In this document: positions 1 to 7,490 of the stretch, piece by piece
Position numbering within the stretch: the stretch's first letter is position 1
Layout of the letters: each line of letters begins with the position of its first letter
Assembly (NCBI GenBank): GCA_036266155.1
Contig: DATANR010000481.1
Coordinates: 1-26,867, forward strand
Source: SIAJ01 sp036266155
GTDB taxonomy: Bacteria; Planctomycetota; Planctomycetia; Gemmatales; Gemmataceae
DNA length: 26,867 nt
Reading direction: 5' to 3'
Translations under genes and position numbers: made by a program
Notes under the pieces: generated by a model
Database searches by the model: none
Told to the model about the DNA's origin: nothing
The model's input: only the letters and a program-made list of their open reading frames with translations

Positions 1-1
1 G

Positions 2-514
2 GTTGTCGTGCCAGGTGCGGGCGGTCACGAGGTTGCCGCTGACGACGACCTCGCTGTCGAAGTAGGTGCCGCCGAATGCTTCGATGTCGAGCTTGCACTT
101 GGCGACCGTCGTCGCTTCGCGATCCTTGAGCACGCCGGCGGCGGCGAGGATTTCGATGCCGTGACAGACCGACGCGACCGGCTTGTCCCATTCGAAGAAC
201 TGTTGCGTCAGGCGCAGCAAGTCGGCGTCGTAGCGCAGATATTCAGGCGCCCGGCCGCCGCTGATGACCATGCCGGCACACTCCGCGACGGAAACGTCGC
301 GAAAGGCCACGTCCGCGGCCAGGTGATAGCCCGCCGTTTCCCGCGTGATGTCCCAGCCGGGCGGCCTTTCGTGTTGGACGAGATGGTAGACGCGTTTCTC
401 AGGCCCCGCGACGCGGACCGGAAAACCCTCTTCTTTCAGGCGGAAGAGCGGATAGAAGGTATCGAGCACCTCGGCCGCGTCGCCGATCACGAGAATGATG
501 GCGCCCTTGTTCAC
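2..514 (-). CDS. DJ-1/PfpI family protein (C-terminus cut by window edge)
   Basis: The minus-strand frame from a GTG at 514 runs open to the left edge of the window and gives 171 residues without a stop. It begins VNKGAIILVIGDAAEVLDTF, a typical Rossmann-like first strand of the DJ-1/PfpI superfamily. The nucleophile elbow is visible as SVCHGIE, with the candidate catalytic cysteine at residue 117 followed by His. Near the edge it reads NLVTARTWHDN, the family's usual segment shortly before the C-terminus, so only a small part is missing. Members are class-I-glutamine-amidotransferase-like proteins acting as proteases, glyoxalases, deglycases or chaperones, and the sequence does not say which. 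The start is uncertain because the frame stays open upstream of the GTG, but conserved sequence begins there. It is divergent from the MoaD-like gene, with only 43 bases between the starts. Confidence 0.85.
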   Translation of the reverse strand, partial: MNKGAIILVIGDAAEVLDTFYPLFRLKEEGFPVRVAGPEKRVYHLVQHERPPGWDITRETAGYHLAADVAFRDVSVAECAGMVISGGRAPEYLRYDADLLRLTQQFFEWDKPVASVCHGIEILAAAGVLKDREATTVAKCKLDIEAFGGTYFDSEVVVSGNLVTARTWHDN

Positions 515-557
515 AATTGGCTCCGCGACGTAGTTTGAGTGAAGGGGGATTGTATCC

Positions 558-830
558 GTGACCGTTCCCGTGGTGACCGTCGAATTCCTGGGTATGGCCC
601 GTCATCGGGCCGGGCGGAGCGAGTTGTCTGCCGCGGGCCGAACCGTCGCCGAGTTGCTGGTCGCCGTCGTTCGCGCATGCCCAAAGCTCGGCGGCCTGTT
701 CACGGAGTCGGGAGCGGTGTCACGCCAGTTCCTCATTTCGATTGACGGCCAACGTTTCACGGACGATCCCAACGAAGTCATTCCCACGGGCTGCCGCCTT
801 CTAATCTTTGGGGCCGACGCGGGAGGCTGA
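558..830 (+). CDS. MoaD/ThiS-like sulfur-carrier protein
   Basis: This 90-residue protein begins at a GTG (MTVPVVTVEFLGMARHRAG) and ends in the diglycine tail ADAGG. Ubiquitin-like sulfur carriers need this tail for adenylation and thiocarboxylation by a MoeB/ThiF-type E1. Length and the pattern of short beta strands fit the MoaD family, which supplies sulfur for the dithiolene of the pyranopterin cofactor. It lies directly upstream of an aldehyde:ferredoxin oxidoreductase: its stop is two bases before that ATG, and the GGGAGG ribosome-binding site of the next gene lies in its last codons. MoaD-like genes are a known companion of this oxidoreductase family, so I infer that it serves tungsten-pterin cofactor assembly. 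A ThiS-like role in thiamine synthesis is less likely because no thi genes are nearby. Confidence 0.85.
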   Translation: MTVPVVTVEFLGMARHRAGRSELSAAGRTVAELLVAVVRACPKLGGLFTESGAVSRQFLISIDGQRFTDDPNEVIPTGCRLLIFGADAGG

Positions 831-832
831 CG

Positions 833-2635
833 ATGTTCGGCTACCATAGTTGTTACCTGCGAATCGACGTGGCCAACGGCTACGCGAAACGGCGTCCGCT
901 CGATGCCGGCGTGTTGCGTCAGTTCATTGGCGGGGTGGGTCTGGGAACGTGGCTTTTGCAAACGGAGAACAGGGCTGGCGTCGATGCGCTCGATCCGTCG
1001 GCCGCGATCGTGTTCGCCTTCAGTCCGCTCGTCGGCACGCCGTTGACGACCTCGGCCAAGTTCGCGGTCGTCGCCAAGTCGCCGCTGACCAATCGGCTCA
1101 ATGATGCCCTGTCGTCGTCGCACTTTGCGTTGTCCGGCAAGAAGACCGGGGCCGATGCGCTGGTCATCGTGGGAAGAGCCGAGCAACCCGTCGTGATTGT
1201 TATTGACGATGGCGTCGTGCGGCTGGAACCTGCCGGCGATGTGTGGGGATTGCCGACGCACGAGGCGGCCGCACGACTGAAAAAGCGATTTGGTCCCGAC
1301 TACCATGCGGCCGTCATTGGCCCGGCCGGCGAACGGCTGGTCAAGTTCGCGACCATCAGCCACGACAATCGACACGCGGGTCGCGGTGGACTCGGGGCGG
1401 TTCTTGGATCGAAAAACGTAAAGGCCGTTCTGGTCCGCGGCACCCAACACACGACGGTCGCCGATCCAAATCGCGTCGTCGCGGCGGCGCGAGAATTGTC
1501 GCGCCAGTCTTTTGGACCCGCAACGGCGAAGTACCGCGAACTCGGCACGGTGTCCAATTTGCTGACATTCAATCGGCTCAATGCACTGCCGACGCGGAAC
1601 TTTCAGACCGGGTCATTTGAAGGCGCCGAAGCGATCTCGGGCGAAGCGCTCAACGCAGGCCGGCGGTTGGCCCGGTCTTCATGTGCCGCGTGCACGATCG
1701 GCTGCGAACACATTTACCAGACGCCGAACGGGCAGGGCGTGCGACTCGAATACGAGAGCCTATTCGCGCTCGGCTCACTCTGCGGCATCTCGGATCCGGA
1801 TGCCGTCCTGCAAGCAGCGCAATTGTGCGATGAGCTGGGCATGGACACGATTTCCGCGGGAGCCACGGTCGCGTTTGCGATGGAGTGTTCGGAGCGCGGA
1901 TTGCTGTCGAAAACAAAACTTCGATTTGGCAATGCCGCCGCGATGATCGATACGCTACGGCGAATCGCGGCCCGCGAAGGCATGGGCGACTTGTTGGCGG
2001 AGGGCACGCGAAGGGCTGCTGCAACCATCGGGGGCGATGCGCCAAACTTTGCCCCGCATGTCAAGGGGCTGGAAATCCCCGGTTACGAGCCGCGTGCCCT
2101 GCAAACGATGGCCCTCGGTTTCGCCGTCGGCTCGCGCGGCGCCGATCATAATCGCTCGGGGGCTTACGAGGCCGATTTTTCAACGAAGGTGGATCGACTT
2201 CACGGTTCCGATGAATCGGCGAAATGGGCGGTCGATACGGAGGACCGGGCGGCGCTGATCGACTCGCTCATCCTGTGCAAATTTCTGCGCGGCGTGTTTG
2301 ACGATTTGTATGCCGAGAGTGCGGCGCTTTTGGAAGCCGTCACCGGGTGGAACGTAACCGGCGCAGAGCTTCGCCACACGGCCGTGCGAATCGTAACGGC
2401 AAAAAAGCTATTCAACATGCGTGAAGGATGGACGCCCGCTGAGGATACACTTCCGCAGCGCATGTTGGGCGAATCGCTGACCTCCAGCGCTGGGATGCCG
2501 ATCGGCCTGCCTTCAGAACGGCTTCACGGAATGATTGCGGCCTACTACGAGAAACGAGGTTGGACCGCCGACGGTTACGTGCCGGCCACGCAGACGGACC
2601 GTTTGGGCCTCACAACCTTCGCGCGGGGGAGTTGA
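833..2635 (+). CDS. aor: Aldehyde:ferredoxin oxidoreductase (tungsten pterin enzyme)
   Basis: The 600 residues are a full-length member of the AOR family, cytoplasmic enzymes that oxidise aldehydes to carboxylic acids, or the reverse, using a tungsten bis-pyranopterin and one [4Fe-4S] cluster. The four expected cluster cysteines are present: C284, C287 and C291 in SSCAACTIGCEH, and C482 in DSLILCKF. The spacing closely matches the archaeal enzymes. The N-terminal cofactor-binding domain carries GGVGLGTWLL (33-42) and GRGGLGAVLGSKNVKAV (183-199), both family hallmarks. The start is an ATG with GGGAGG seven bases upstream, coupled to the MoaD-like gene. mobA follows after three bases. The aldehyde substrate cannot be read from sequence, and no dedicated ferredoxin gene is adjacent. 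Confidence 0.93.
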   Translation: MFGYHSCYLRIDVANGYAKRRPLDAGVLRQFIGGVGLGTWLLQTENRAGVDALDPSAAIVFAFSPLVGTPLTTSAKFAVVAKSPLTNRLNDALSSSHFALSGKKTGADALVIVGRAEQPVVIVIDDGVVRLEPAGDVWGLPTHEAAARLKKRFGPDYHAAVIGPAGERLVKFATISHDNRHAGRGGLGAVLGSKNVKAVLVRGTQHTTVADPNRVVAAARELSRQSFGPATAKYRELGTVSNLLTFNRLNALPTRNFQTGSFEGAEAISGEALNAGRRLARSSCAACTIGCEHIYQTPNGQGVRLEYESLFALGSLCGISDPDAVLQAAQLCDELGMDTISAGATVAFAMECSERGLLSKTKLRFGNAAAMIDTLRRIAAREGMGDLLAEGTRRAAATIGGDAPNFAPHVKGLEIPGYEPRALQTMALGFAVGSRGADHNRSGAYEADFSTKVDRLHGSDESAKWAVDTEDRAALIDSLILCKFLRGVFDDLYAESAALLEAVTGWNVTGAELRHTAVRIVTAKKLFNMREGWTPAEDTLPQRMLGESLTSSAGMPIGLPSERLHGMIAAYYEKRGWTADGYVPATQTDRLGLTTFARGS

Positions 2636-2638
2636 TCC

Positions 2639-3256
2639 ATGGCGCAACAAGCTGGCGGCATTGTGTTGTGCGGGGGGAAGAGCAGCCGCATGGGGCGCCC
2701 GAAGGCATGGTTACCGTTCGGCGACGAGGTCTTGCTTCAACGAGTCGTACGCGTGCTCAGCGACGTGGTGCACCCGATCGTCGTCGTCGCGGCCCCGGAT
2801 CAAGAGGTCCCGCCGTTGCCGGCCGATGTTGCGTTAGTTCGCGATGATAACGAGTTCCTGGGCCCGCTCAACGGCCTTGCCGCCGGCCTGGCGGCGCTGA
2901 CGGGGAAGGTTGAAGTGGCCTACATGTCCTCGTGCGACGTGCCGTTCTTGCGCTCGGCATTTGTTCGACGTGTCATCGAATGCATTGGCGAGAATTCCAT
3001 CGGTATCCCCGAGACCGATGGCTTCAGGCATCCCTTGGCCGCCGCGTATCGCGTCGACATTTTGCCGTTGGTTCTGGAGTTGTTAGCTGCCGGGCAACGG
3101 CGGCCGGCAGCCCTGACTGATCGATCGCCCACCCGAACCCTATCGCGCGCCGACTTTCACGAGGTCGACCCGGATCTCGAATCGCTGCGCAACGTCAATA
3201 CGCCCGAGGACTATGTTGCCGCGCTCAATACTGCAGTTCCTCGGCCCGCTCCTTGA
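2639..3256 (+). CDS. mobA: Molybdenum cofactor guanylyltransferase MobA
   Basis: The protein has 205 residues. Its N-terminus, GGIVLCGGKSSRMGRPK, is the nucleotide-binding signature of MobA-type nucleotidyltransferases, including the Lys that contacts phosphates. It is followed by SSCDVPFL, the metal-binding Asp motif, and RHPLAAAYR, the conserved pterin-side segment. MobA adds GMP from GTP to Mo-molybdopterin. Known AOR enzymes carry the bis-pterin without nucleotide, so its presence in this operon suggests a nucleotide form of the cofactor or a service for other molybdoenzymes. It starts three bases after aor, with GGGGGAG upstream. Its 3' end overlaps the convergent zinc-ribbon gene by 32 bases. 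Confidence 0.92.
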   Translation: MAQQAGGIVLCGGKSSRMGRPKAWLPFGDEVLLQRVVRVLSDVVHPIVVVAAPDQEVPPLPADVALVRDDNEFLGPLNGLAAGLAALTGKVEVAYMSSCDVPFLRSAFVRRVIECIGENSIGIPETDGFRHPLAAAYRVDILPLVLELLAAGQRRPAALTDRSPTRTLSRADFHEVDPDLESLRNVNTPEDYVAALNTAVPRPAP

Positions 3257-4001
3257 ACCCGGCCCGGACGTCGGCATTCATCAAGACGATCAAGCACCAA
3301 AGACCGACGCAGGCAAGGGCCATGATTAGGGCCGCGATCAGCATCCCGGCCGGTCCCCACCACATGACTACCTTATAGCCGATCATGATGCCCTTGGGCA
3401 CGTAAATGATGAGCGCCATGATCGATCCCACGATGGCCCAAGGATAGCTACTTACCTCGTGCATTTTGGACGCCCCGAAGCACATGATGCCGCCAAACGC
3501 GAATATCAACGTTGCCTCAAGCATCATGTCCACCCGCGGACGAATGAACGGCCGAATGGGGTTGGCTTCACAGAAAATGATCGGCCATATGGCCAGGATG
3601 AAATTGAACGTGGCCACAATGCAGCTAAACAACCCGAGCCGCAGAAGCCAGTTGGCCGGAATGACCGTCCGGAACATGGCCGGGCCGATGGTGCTCTTGG
3701 CGAACTTGTCGCGCAAGCTGCCAAGGTGGATCTCCGGCTTGACCTCGTCTTCGCCTTCCTTGATGACCGCATACGGCAAGCCGTCGTCGCCGTCATCTTC
3801 CTGGTGCGGCCTGGCCGCGGGCTTCTTGAGCCCGGCGACCGCGTATCCCTCTTCGGCCGGCTCTTTCTCCGGCTCGTCGTCGGCCATTGCGCGCGCCGGG
3901 AACACCGCCTCGCACTTGGGACAACGGATCTTTTTCCCCGGGGCAATCGCCTCGGCCCGGCGCAGGACGGCTTCACATTCGGGGCACTGGTACTTCGGCA
4001 T
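3225..4001 (-). CDS. Zinc-ribbon multi-pass membrane protein
   Basis: The 258 residues begin with a zinc ribbon of two CxxC pairs (C6/C9 and C27/C30) in the style of the short finger seen at the start of many planctomycete and myxobacterial membrane proteins. An acidic linker of about 60 residues follows (40-100), then four hydrophobic segments near 118-143, 160-177, 187-203 and 214-241, and a short charged tail. Topology reads as a cytoplasmic finger plus a four-helix membrane domain. I do not recognise a specific function. It is the last gene of a minus-strand group behind an RNA methyltransferase, 24 bases downstream, with AAGG about eight bases before the ATG. Its end overlaps mobA tail to tail. 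Confidence 0.85.
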   Translation of the reverse strand: MPKYQCPECEAVLRRAEAIAPGKKIRCPKCEAVFPARAMADDEPEKEPAEEGYAVAGLKKPAARPHQEDDGDDGLPYAVIKEGEDEVKPEIHLGSLRDKFAKSTIGPAMFRTVIPANWLLRLGLFSCIVATFNFILAIWPIIFCEANPIRPFIRPRVDMMLEATLIFAFGGIMCFGASKMHEVSSYPWAIVGSIMALIIYVPKGIMIGYKVVMWWGPAGMLIAALIMALACVGLWCLIVLMNADVRAGFKERAEELQY

Positions 4002-4025
4002 GGGAGGACCTTCGGACGTGCCGGC

Positions 4026-5150
4026 TCATTCGCTTCTGGATACTGTACCGCTTCCGGCCGGCTTCTGCCAGACGCCGATCGACGCCGGCTGGCCAAGAAC
4101 CTCCAACTCAAGCTGCCGCGTCGGTTGCCAACGCAATGGCTTGATCGCTTCCCGCAGCACGTCGGCCTCGCTCACCAGGAGAACCACGCGACCGCCAGGC
4201 TTCAGCACGCGGTTGCTTTCGCGCATTGCCGCACGATAGAGGGGGCCGATTTCTTCGGGAGACGACATTTGCTTACCAAACGGAAGATTGCACACGACGC
4301 GATCGACGCTCTCGCGAGCGAGCGGCAAGCGCGTCGCGTCCCAATGAGTAAGCAGTGCCGGGCCCACACGCTGCAAATTGGTCTCGGCCGCCCGCAGCAT
4401 GTTCATGTCGCGATCGCCGCCCCAGGTCTCGATCCGGCCGGCCTTGCGCATCTTGCTAAGCTCGATCTGCTCGGCGATGATTGTTCCCGCGCCGCACATC
4501 GGATCGAGTACGATTTCGCCGGGCCCGGCGCCGGCAAGTCGGACCATCGCCCCTGCGACCGTCGGCCGCAACGACGCCGGTTGATGTTCGACCTTGTAAG
4601 CCCGATGCCGCATCAGCTTGTCGGAGAGCCGCACGCCGCAAACGGCAGTTCGCCCGCGGATAATGAGCCAAATCTCGACGGACGCGTTCTCCTCGGCCGG
4701 TTGCCACGACGGCGGAAAGACGCCGCCGAGGCCTTGCGCCATCGCCTGTCCCGCATCCATACGTCGATAGCCATGCGTGCCACCCATTTGTGTGACGAGC
4801 CGATAGCTCGGCTTGCCCTTCGGCTTCGGCCGGATCGCGTGATGCAGACTGAGCAGATGCTGCCAGTCGCTCTCCTTCGTGGTCCACTGGCGAATCGACT
4901 TGAGGTCGTCGGCCTTGTACGTCAGCGAGTCCGTGCCCCACGCAAGCAGAAAAACATCGTCGCAGGTTCGCAGCCGGAGAAGATCTGGCCCAATCTCGGG
5001 CACACGGAAGACGACGATGCCCTTGTCGGCCTTCTTGACGTCGCCGCCCAAATCGCGTGTGATCTCGTCAGCCGCGACGGCTTCGAGGCCGGTCGGCACG
5101 GTGGCAAAGCAAGCGGGGGTTTCGCGCTCGGCGCGACGGGACCTGGACAT
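4026..5150 (-). CDS. THUMP-type RNA (guanine-N2-)methyltransferase, Trm14/TrmN/THUMPD3-like
   Basis: The 374-residue protein has an N-terminal THUMP-like RNA-binding half (about 12-175, beginning CFATVPTGLEAVAADEI) and a C-terminal class I methyltransferase half. Motif I is DPMCGAGTI (216-224), the SAM-binding loop. The catalytic motif IV is NLPFGKQ (288-294), the variant typical of Trm14/TrmN/THUMPD3 tRNA m2G enzymes rather than the NPPYG of the RlmL/KL 23S enzymes. I therefore infer N2-methylation of a guanosine in tRNA, though an rRNA target is not excluded. It follows the 85-aa gene by 21 bases and precedes the zinc-ribbon membrane gene by 24, so the three are probably cotranscribed. No strong ribosome-binding site is visible before the ATG. 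Confidence 0.87.
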   Translation of the reverse strand: MSRSRRAERETPACFATVPTGLEAVAADEITRDLGGDVKKADKGIVVFRVPEIGPDLLRLRTCDDVFLLAWGTDSLTYKADDLKSIRQWTTKESDWQHLLSLHHAIRPKPKGKPSYRLVTQMGGTHGYRRMDAGQAMAQGLGGVFPPSWQPAEENASVEIWLIIRGRTAVCGVRLSDKLMRHRAYKVEHQPASLRPTVAGAMVRLAGAGPGEIVLDPMCGAGTIIAEQIELSKMRKAGRIETWGGDRDMNMLRAAETNLQRVGPALLTHWDATRLPLARESVDRVVCNLPFGKQMSSPEEIGPLYRAAMRESNRVLKPGGRVVLLVSEADVLREAIKPLRWQPTRQLELEVLGQPASIGVWQKPAGSGTVSRSE

Positions 5151-5171
5151 GATGTGCGGGAAGCGAACGCG

Positions 5172-5429
5172 CTAGCCCATCAACTCCTTCACGAGGGCGG
5201 CGATCAACGTCAAATCCTTCTTCGCCATGAGATGGTCAATGCGCTGCTGCGGCACCTCGAGTTTCTGCATCGTCGCCGCGGCCGATTCCCAGAGCTTGTC
5301 CTTCTTCTTACCCTCGGCCAAATACAGATCGGTGACCAGTTCCGACAAGCGTTGCAGCTGAATCTTGTCGAGGTTGCGGTAGTACCGCTTGATGATTCCT
5401 TGCTGATGCCGGGAGTAGTTCTCGAGCAT
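5172..5429 (-). CDS. Small helical protein of unknown function (85 aa)
   Basis: This 85-residue protein starts MLENYSRHQQGIIKRYYRNL and is rich in Arg, Lys, Gln and Leu. It is predicted almost entirely helical, with no cysteines, signal peptide or membrane segment. I do not recognise the family by name. It leads the minus-strand operon with the THUMP methyltransferase, so a role around RNA or translation is a guess from context only. The frame is well supported: it sits exactly between its divergent neighbour dtd and the methyltransferase, and AGGGGA lies just before the ATG. Confidence 0.7.
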   Translation of the reverse strand: MLENYSRHQQGIIKRYYRNLDKIQLQRLSELVTDLYLAEGKKKDKLWESAAATMQKLEVPQQRIDHLMAKKDLTLIAALVKELMG

Positions 5430-5499
5430 GATTCCCCTGCCATCCGTGCGGGCCGATACAATCGCTTACCATACCCCGTCGCGAGCCAATCTCCAACCC

Positions 5500-5946
5500 A
5501 TGCGTGCCGTCGTTCAACGCGTTCGCTCGTGCCGTGTCGTCGTGGAAAGCGAAGTCGTCGGCGAAATCGGTCCCGGCTTGCTCGTCCTGCTCGGCATCCA
5601 CACGAGCGATACGATCGACCACGTGCGCTGGCTGGCGGACAAGATTGTGAACCTGCGCATCTGCGAGGACGGGCAGGGCAAAATGAACGTCAGCGTCGCC
5701 GACGCGGGCGGCAGCGTACTTGTGGTCAGCCAATTTACTCTGTATGGCGACTGCCAAAAGGGCCGGCGCCCGAGCTTTATCGACGCCGCCCGCCCCGAAG
5801 TCGCGGAGCCGCTTTACGAGGCGTTTGCGAACGCAATTCGCCTCCACGGTGTTGCTGTCGCGACGGGCAGATTCGGGGCAGACATGCAGGTGGAACTGGT
5901 GAACGATGGGCCGGTGACGCTCGTGGTTGACACGCCGGCCTCATAG
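5500..5946 (+). CDS. dtd: D-aminoacyl-tRNA deacylase
   Basis: The 148 residues begin MRAVVQRVRSCRVVVESE, the standard DTD N-terminus, so I chose the ATG at 5500 over an upstream in-frame ATG at 5428 that would add 24 non-conserved residues. Both active-site signatures are present: SQFTLYGD (77-84) followed by KGRRPSF, and NDGPVTLVVD (135-144), which contains the Gly-cisPro motif (GPVT, 137-140). The enzyme hydrolyses D-aminoacyl-tRNA and Gly-tRNA(Ala), keeping D-amino acids and glycine out of proteins. It is divergent from the 85-aa gene. A TACAAT at 5457-5462 could be its -10 box, but I see no convincing -35 partner. Confidence 0.95.
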   Translation: MRAVVQRVRSCRVVVESEVVGEIGPGLLVLLGIHTSDTIDHVRWLADKIVNLRICEDGQGKMNVSVADAGGSVLVVSQFTLYGDCQKGRRPSFIDAARPEVAEPLYEAFANAIRLHGVAVATGRFGADMQVELVNDGPVTLVVDTPAS

Positions 5947-5998
5947 CTTCAGTATCACCGATTGCACCCAGCCAAATGTGCCTTCATAGCGCGTTTGG

Positions 5999-6027
5999 TT
6001 GACGGTTGACGACATTCCCCTTAATAT
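5999..6027 (+). promoter_or_regulatory. Sigma70-type promoter for the liv operon
   Basis: TTGACG at 5999-6004 and TAATAT at 6022-6027 are separated by exactly 17 bases, a near-consensus housekeeping promoter. A second TTGACG begins at 6006, giving a tandem TTGACGgTTGACG, but only the first has ideal spacing. Transcription would start near 6034, leaving a leader of about 50 bases before the ATG at 6085. The prediction is from sequence alone, and planctomycete promoters are not well characterised. Confidence 0.55.
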
Positions 6028-6084
6028 CCACCCCTGAACAGTCTACTCTCCTTGCCGACGCGAATTCCCTTCCGGGCGAACAAC

Positions 6085-7416
6085 ATGAATTCGATGCGTT
6101 CCATCCGCCGGCCCCTGGCCGTCAGCGGATTCATCCTGGTTGCGGTCTGCCTGACGATCGGCTGCAACCGCGGCGGCGAGCGGCGGAGCCGGGGCGCAAC
6201 TACCGAGACATCCGGCAAGACCGATACCCCGGTCGCAACAAAGCCAATTCAGCCGACGCCGAGCGGCGGCGACCCGAAAGTCATCAAGATCTGCTCCAGC
6301 TTGCCACGGACTGGCAGCGCCAAGGCTCAGACCGACGCCATCGTAAACGGCATTCGGATGGCCTTCGACGAGGCGGGGAACAAGGTCGGCGACTTCACGA
6401 TCAAATACGAAGACCTGGACGACGCCACCGCGGCTGACGGCAAATGGACGGCCGAACGCGAGACGGCCAACGCCAACAAGGCGATGCAGGATCCGGACGC
6501 GATGGTCTACATTGGGCCGTACAACTCGGGCGCGGCGGCCGTCTCAATGCCAATCTTAAACGAAGGCCGCTTGCTCATGATCTCGCCGGCCTGCACCGGC
6601 GTTGGACTCACCAAGAAGGGCGGCGAGCCGGGCGAACCGCAAAAATATCGCCCGACGGGAACGTTGAATTTCACACGCGTTGTTCCCGCGGACGATATTC
6701 AAGGACCGGTCGGCGCCGAATTCGCCAAGTCAATCGGAGTGAAAACGATTTACATCCTCGATGACAATGAGGTCTACGGCAAAGGCCTGGCGAACCTATT
6801 CCGCGAGGTTGCCGAAGAGCTGGGCATGAAAGTGGTGGGTAAGCAAGAGAGCATCGATTATAAGCAGTCCGACTTCCGCACGCTGATGGCCCGCATCAAG
6901 AATGAGCACAAGCCCGATGCGATCTACTTCGGTGGCACGTCGCAGACGGGCGCGGGCCAGATCGCCAAAGACATGGTGGCCGAGGGGCTCGGCGAAACCA
7001 CCTTGATCGTACCGGACGGCTGCTTCGAGGCCGCCTTCATTCAGGCCGCGGGCGCCAATATTTTCAAGACGCTCAAATGCTATGTGACTTTCGGTGGTCT
7101 GCCTCCCGAGAAGCTTGATGGCAAGGGCAAGGAATTCGTCGATCGCTACAAAGCCAAATTCAAGACGATGCCAGAAGGTTACGCGGTGTATGGTTACGAA
7201 GCCGGCTTGATTGCCATTGAAGCGATCAAGCGTGCGAACAAGAAAGATCGCGTGGCCATCACTGATGCGTGCCTGGCCATCCGCGATTTCGACAAGGGCG
7301 CGCTCGGGAAATGGTCTTTCGATGCCAACGGCGATACCACCGCCAGCACACTTTCAGTTATGAAAGTAGAGAACGGTGACTTTGCCTTTGTTAAGCTGTT
7401 CAGTCGACAAAAATAG
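6085..7416 (+). CDS. ABC transporter substrate-binding lipoprotein, branched-chain amino acid type
   Basis: From the ATG at 6085 the protein has 443 residues. The N-terminus is a lipoprotein signal: Arg residues, a hydrophobic stretch SGFILVAVCLTIGC, and the modified Cys at residue 27. A Gly/Arg/Thr-rich linker follows, then a type-I periplasmic binding fold of the LivJ/LivK family (KVIKICSSLPRTGSAKAQ; VYIGPYNSGAAAVSMPIL; PDAIYFGGTSQTGAGQI). An upstream in-frame ATG at 6052 would add 11 residues and is less likely. The protein should capture an amino acid or similar small molecule outside the inner membrane and hand it to LivHM. The ligand (leucine-type, amide or urea) cannot be read from sequence. 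It is first in the operon and is separated from livH by a stem-loop. Confidence 0.9.
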   Translation: MNSMRSIRRPLAVSGFILVAVCLTIGCNRGGERRSRGATTETSGKTDTPVATKPIQPTPSGGDPKVIKICSSLPRTGSAKAQTDAIVNGIRMAFDEAGNKVGDFTIKYEDLDDATAADGKWTAERETANANKAMQDPDAMVYIGPYNSGAAAVSMPILNEGRLLMISPACTGVGLTKKGGEPGEPQKYRPTGTLNFTRVVPADDIQGPVGAEFAKSIGVKTIYILDDNEVYGKGLANLFREVAEELGMKVVGKQESIDYKQSDFRTLMARIKNEHKPDAIYFGGTSQTGAGQIAKDMVAEGLGETTLIVPDGCFEAAFIQAAGANIFKTLKCYVTFGGLPPEKLDGKGKEFVDRYKAKFKTMPEGYAVYGYEAGLIAIEAIKRANKKDRVAITDACLAIRDFDKGALGKWSFDANGDTTASTLSVMKVENGDFAFVKLFSRQK

Positions 7417-7427
7417 TAGTGTTAACG

Positions 7428-7454
7428 GAAGGGCATCGCGAGGCGATGCCCTTC
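7428..7454 (+). terminator. Stem-loop between binding-protein gene and livH
   Basis: GAAGGGCATCGC (7428-7439) and GCGATGCCCTTC (7443-7454) form a perfect 12-bp stem with a three-base loop. The sequence then runs GCGTTTTG, a short T-tract. It begins 11 bases after the stop of the binding-protein gene. It may be a leaky terminator or a 3'-end stabiliser that lets the binding protein be made in excess of the membrane and ATPase subunits, a common arrangement in binding-protein-dependent transporter operons. Confidence 0.7.
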
Positions 7455-7490
7455 GCGTTTTGACGTGCGACATACCCAGGGACAAACCTC

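Noticed and set aside
8..538. A 176-codon plus-strand frame at the left edge
   Set aside because: It is the antisense shadow of the DJ-1/PfpI gene, whose catalytic SVCHGIE motif is on the minus strand.
3459..5930. An 823-codon open frame on the plus strand
   Set aside because: It runs antisense to the zinc-ribbon gene, the THUMP methyltransferase and the 85-aa gene and then out of frame across dtd. Its translation is Arg/His-rich and resembles no protein, while the genes on the other strand have clear motifs.
5999..6011. Tandem TTGACG as a regulator-binding direct repeat
   Set aside because: The repeat unit is only seven bases with two copies, and the first copy is explained by a well-spaced -35 box.
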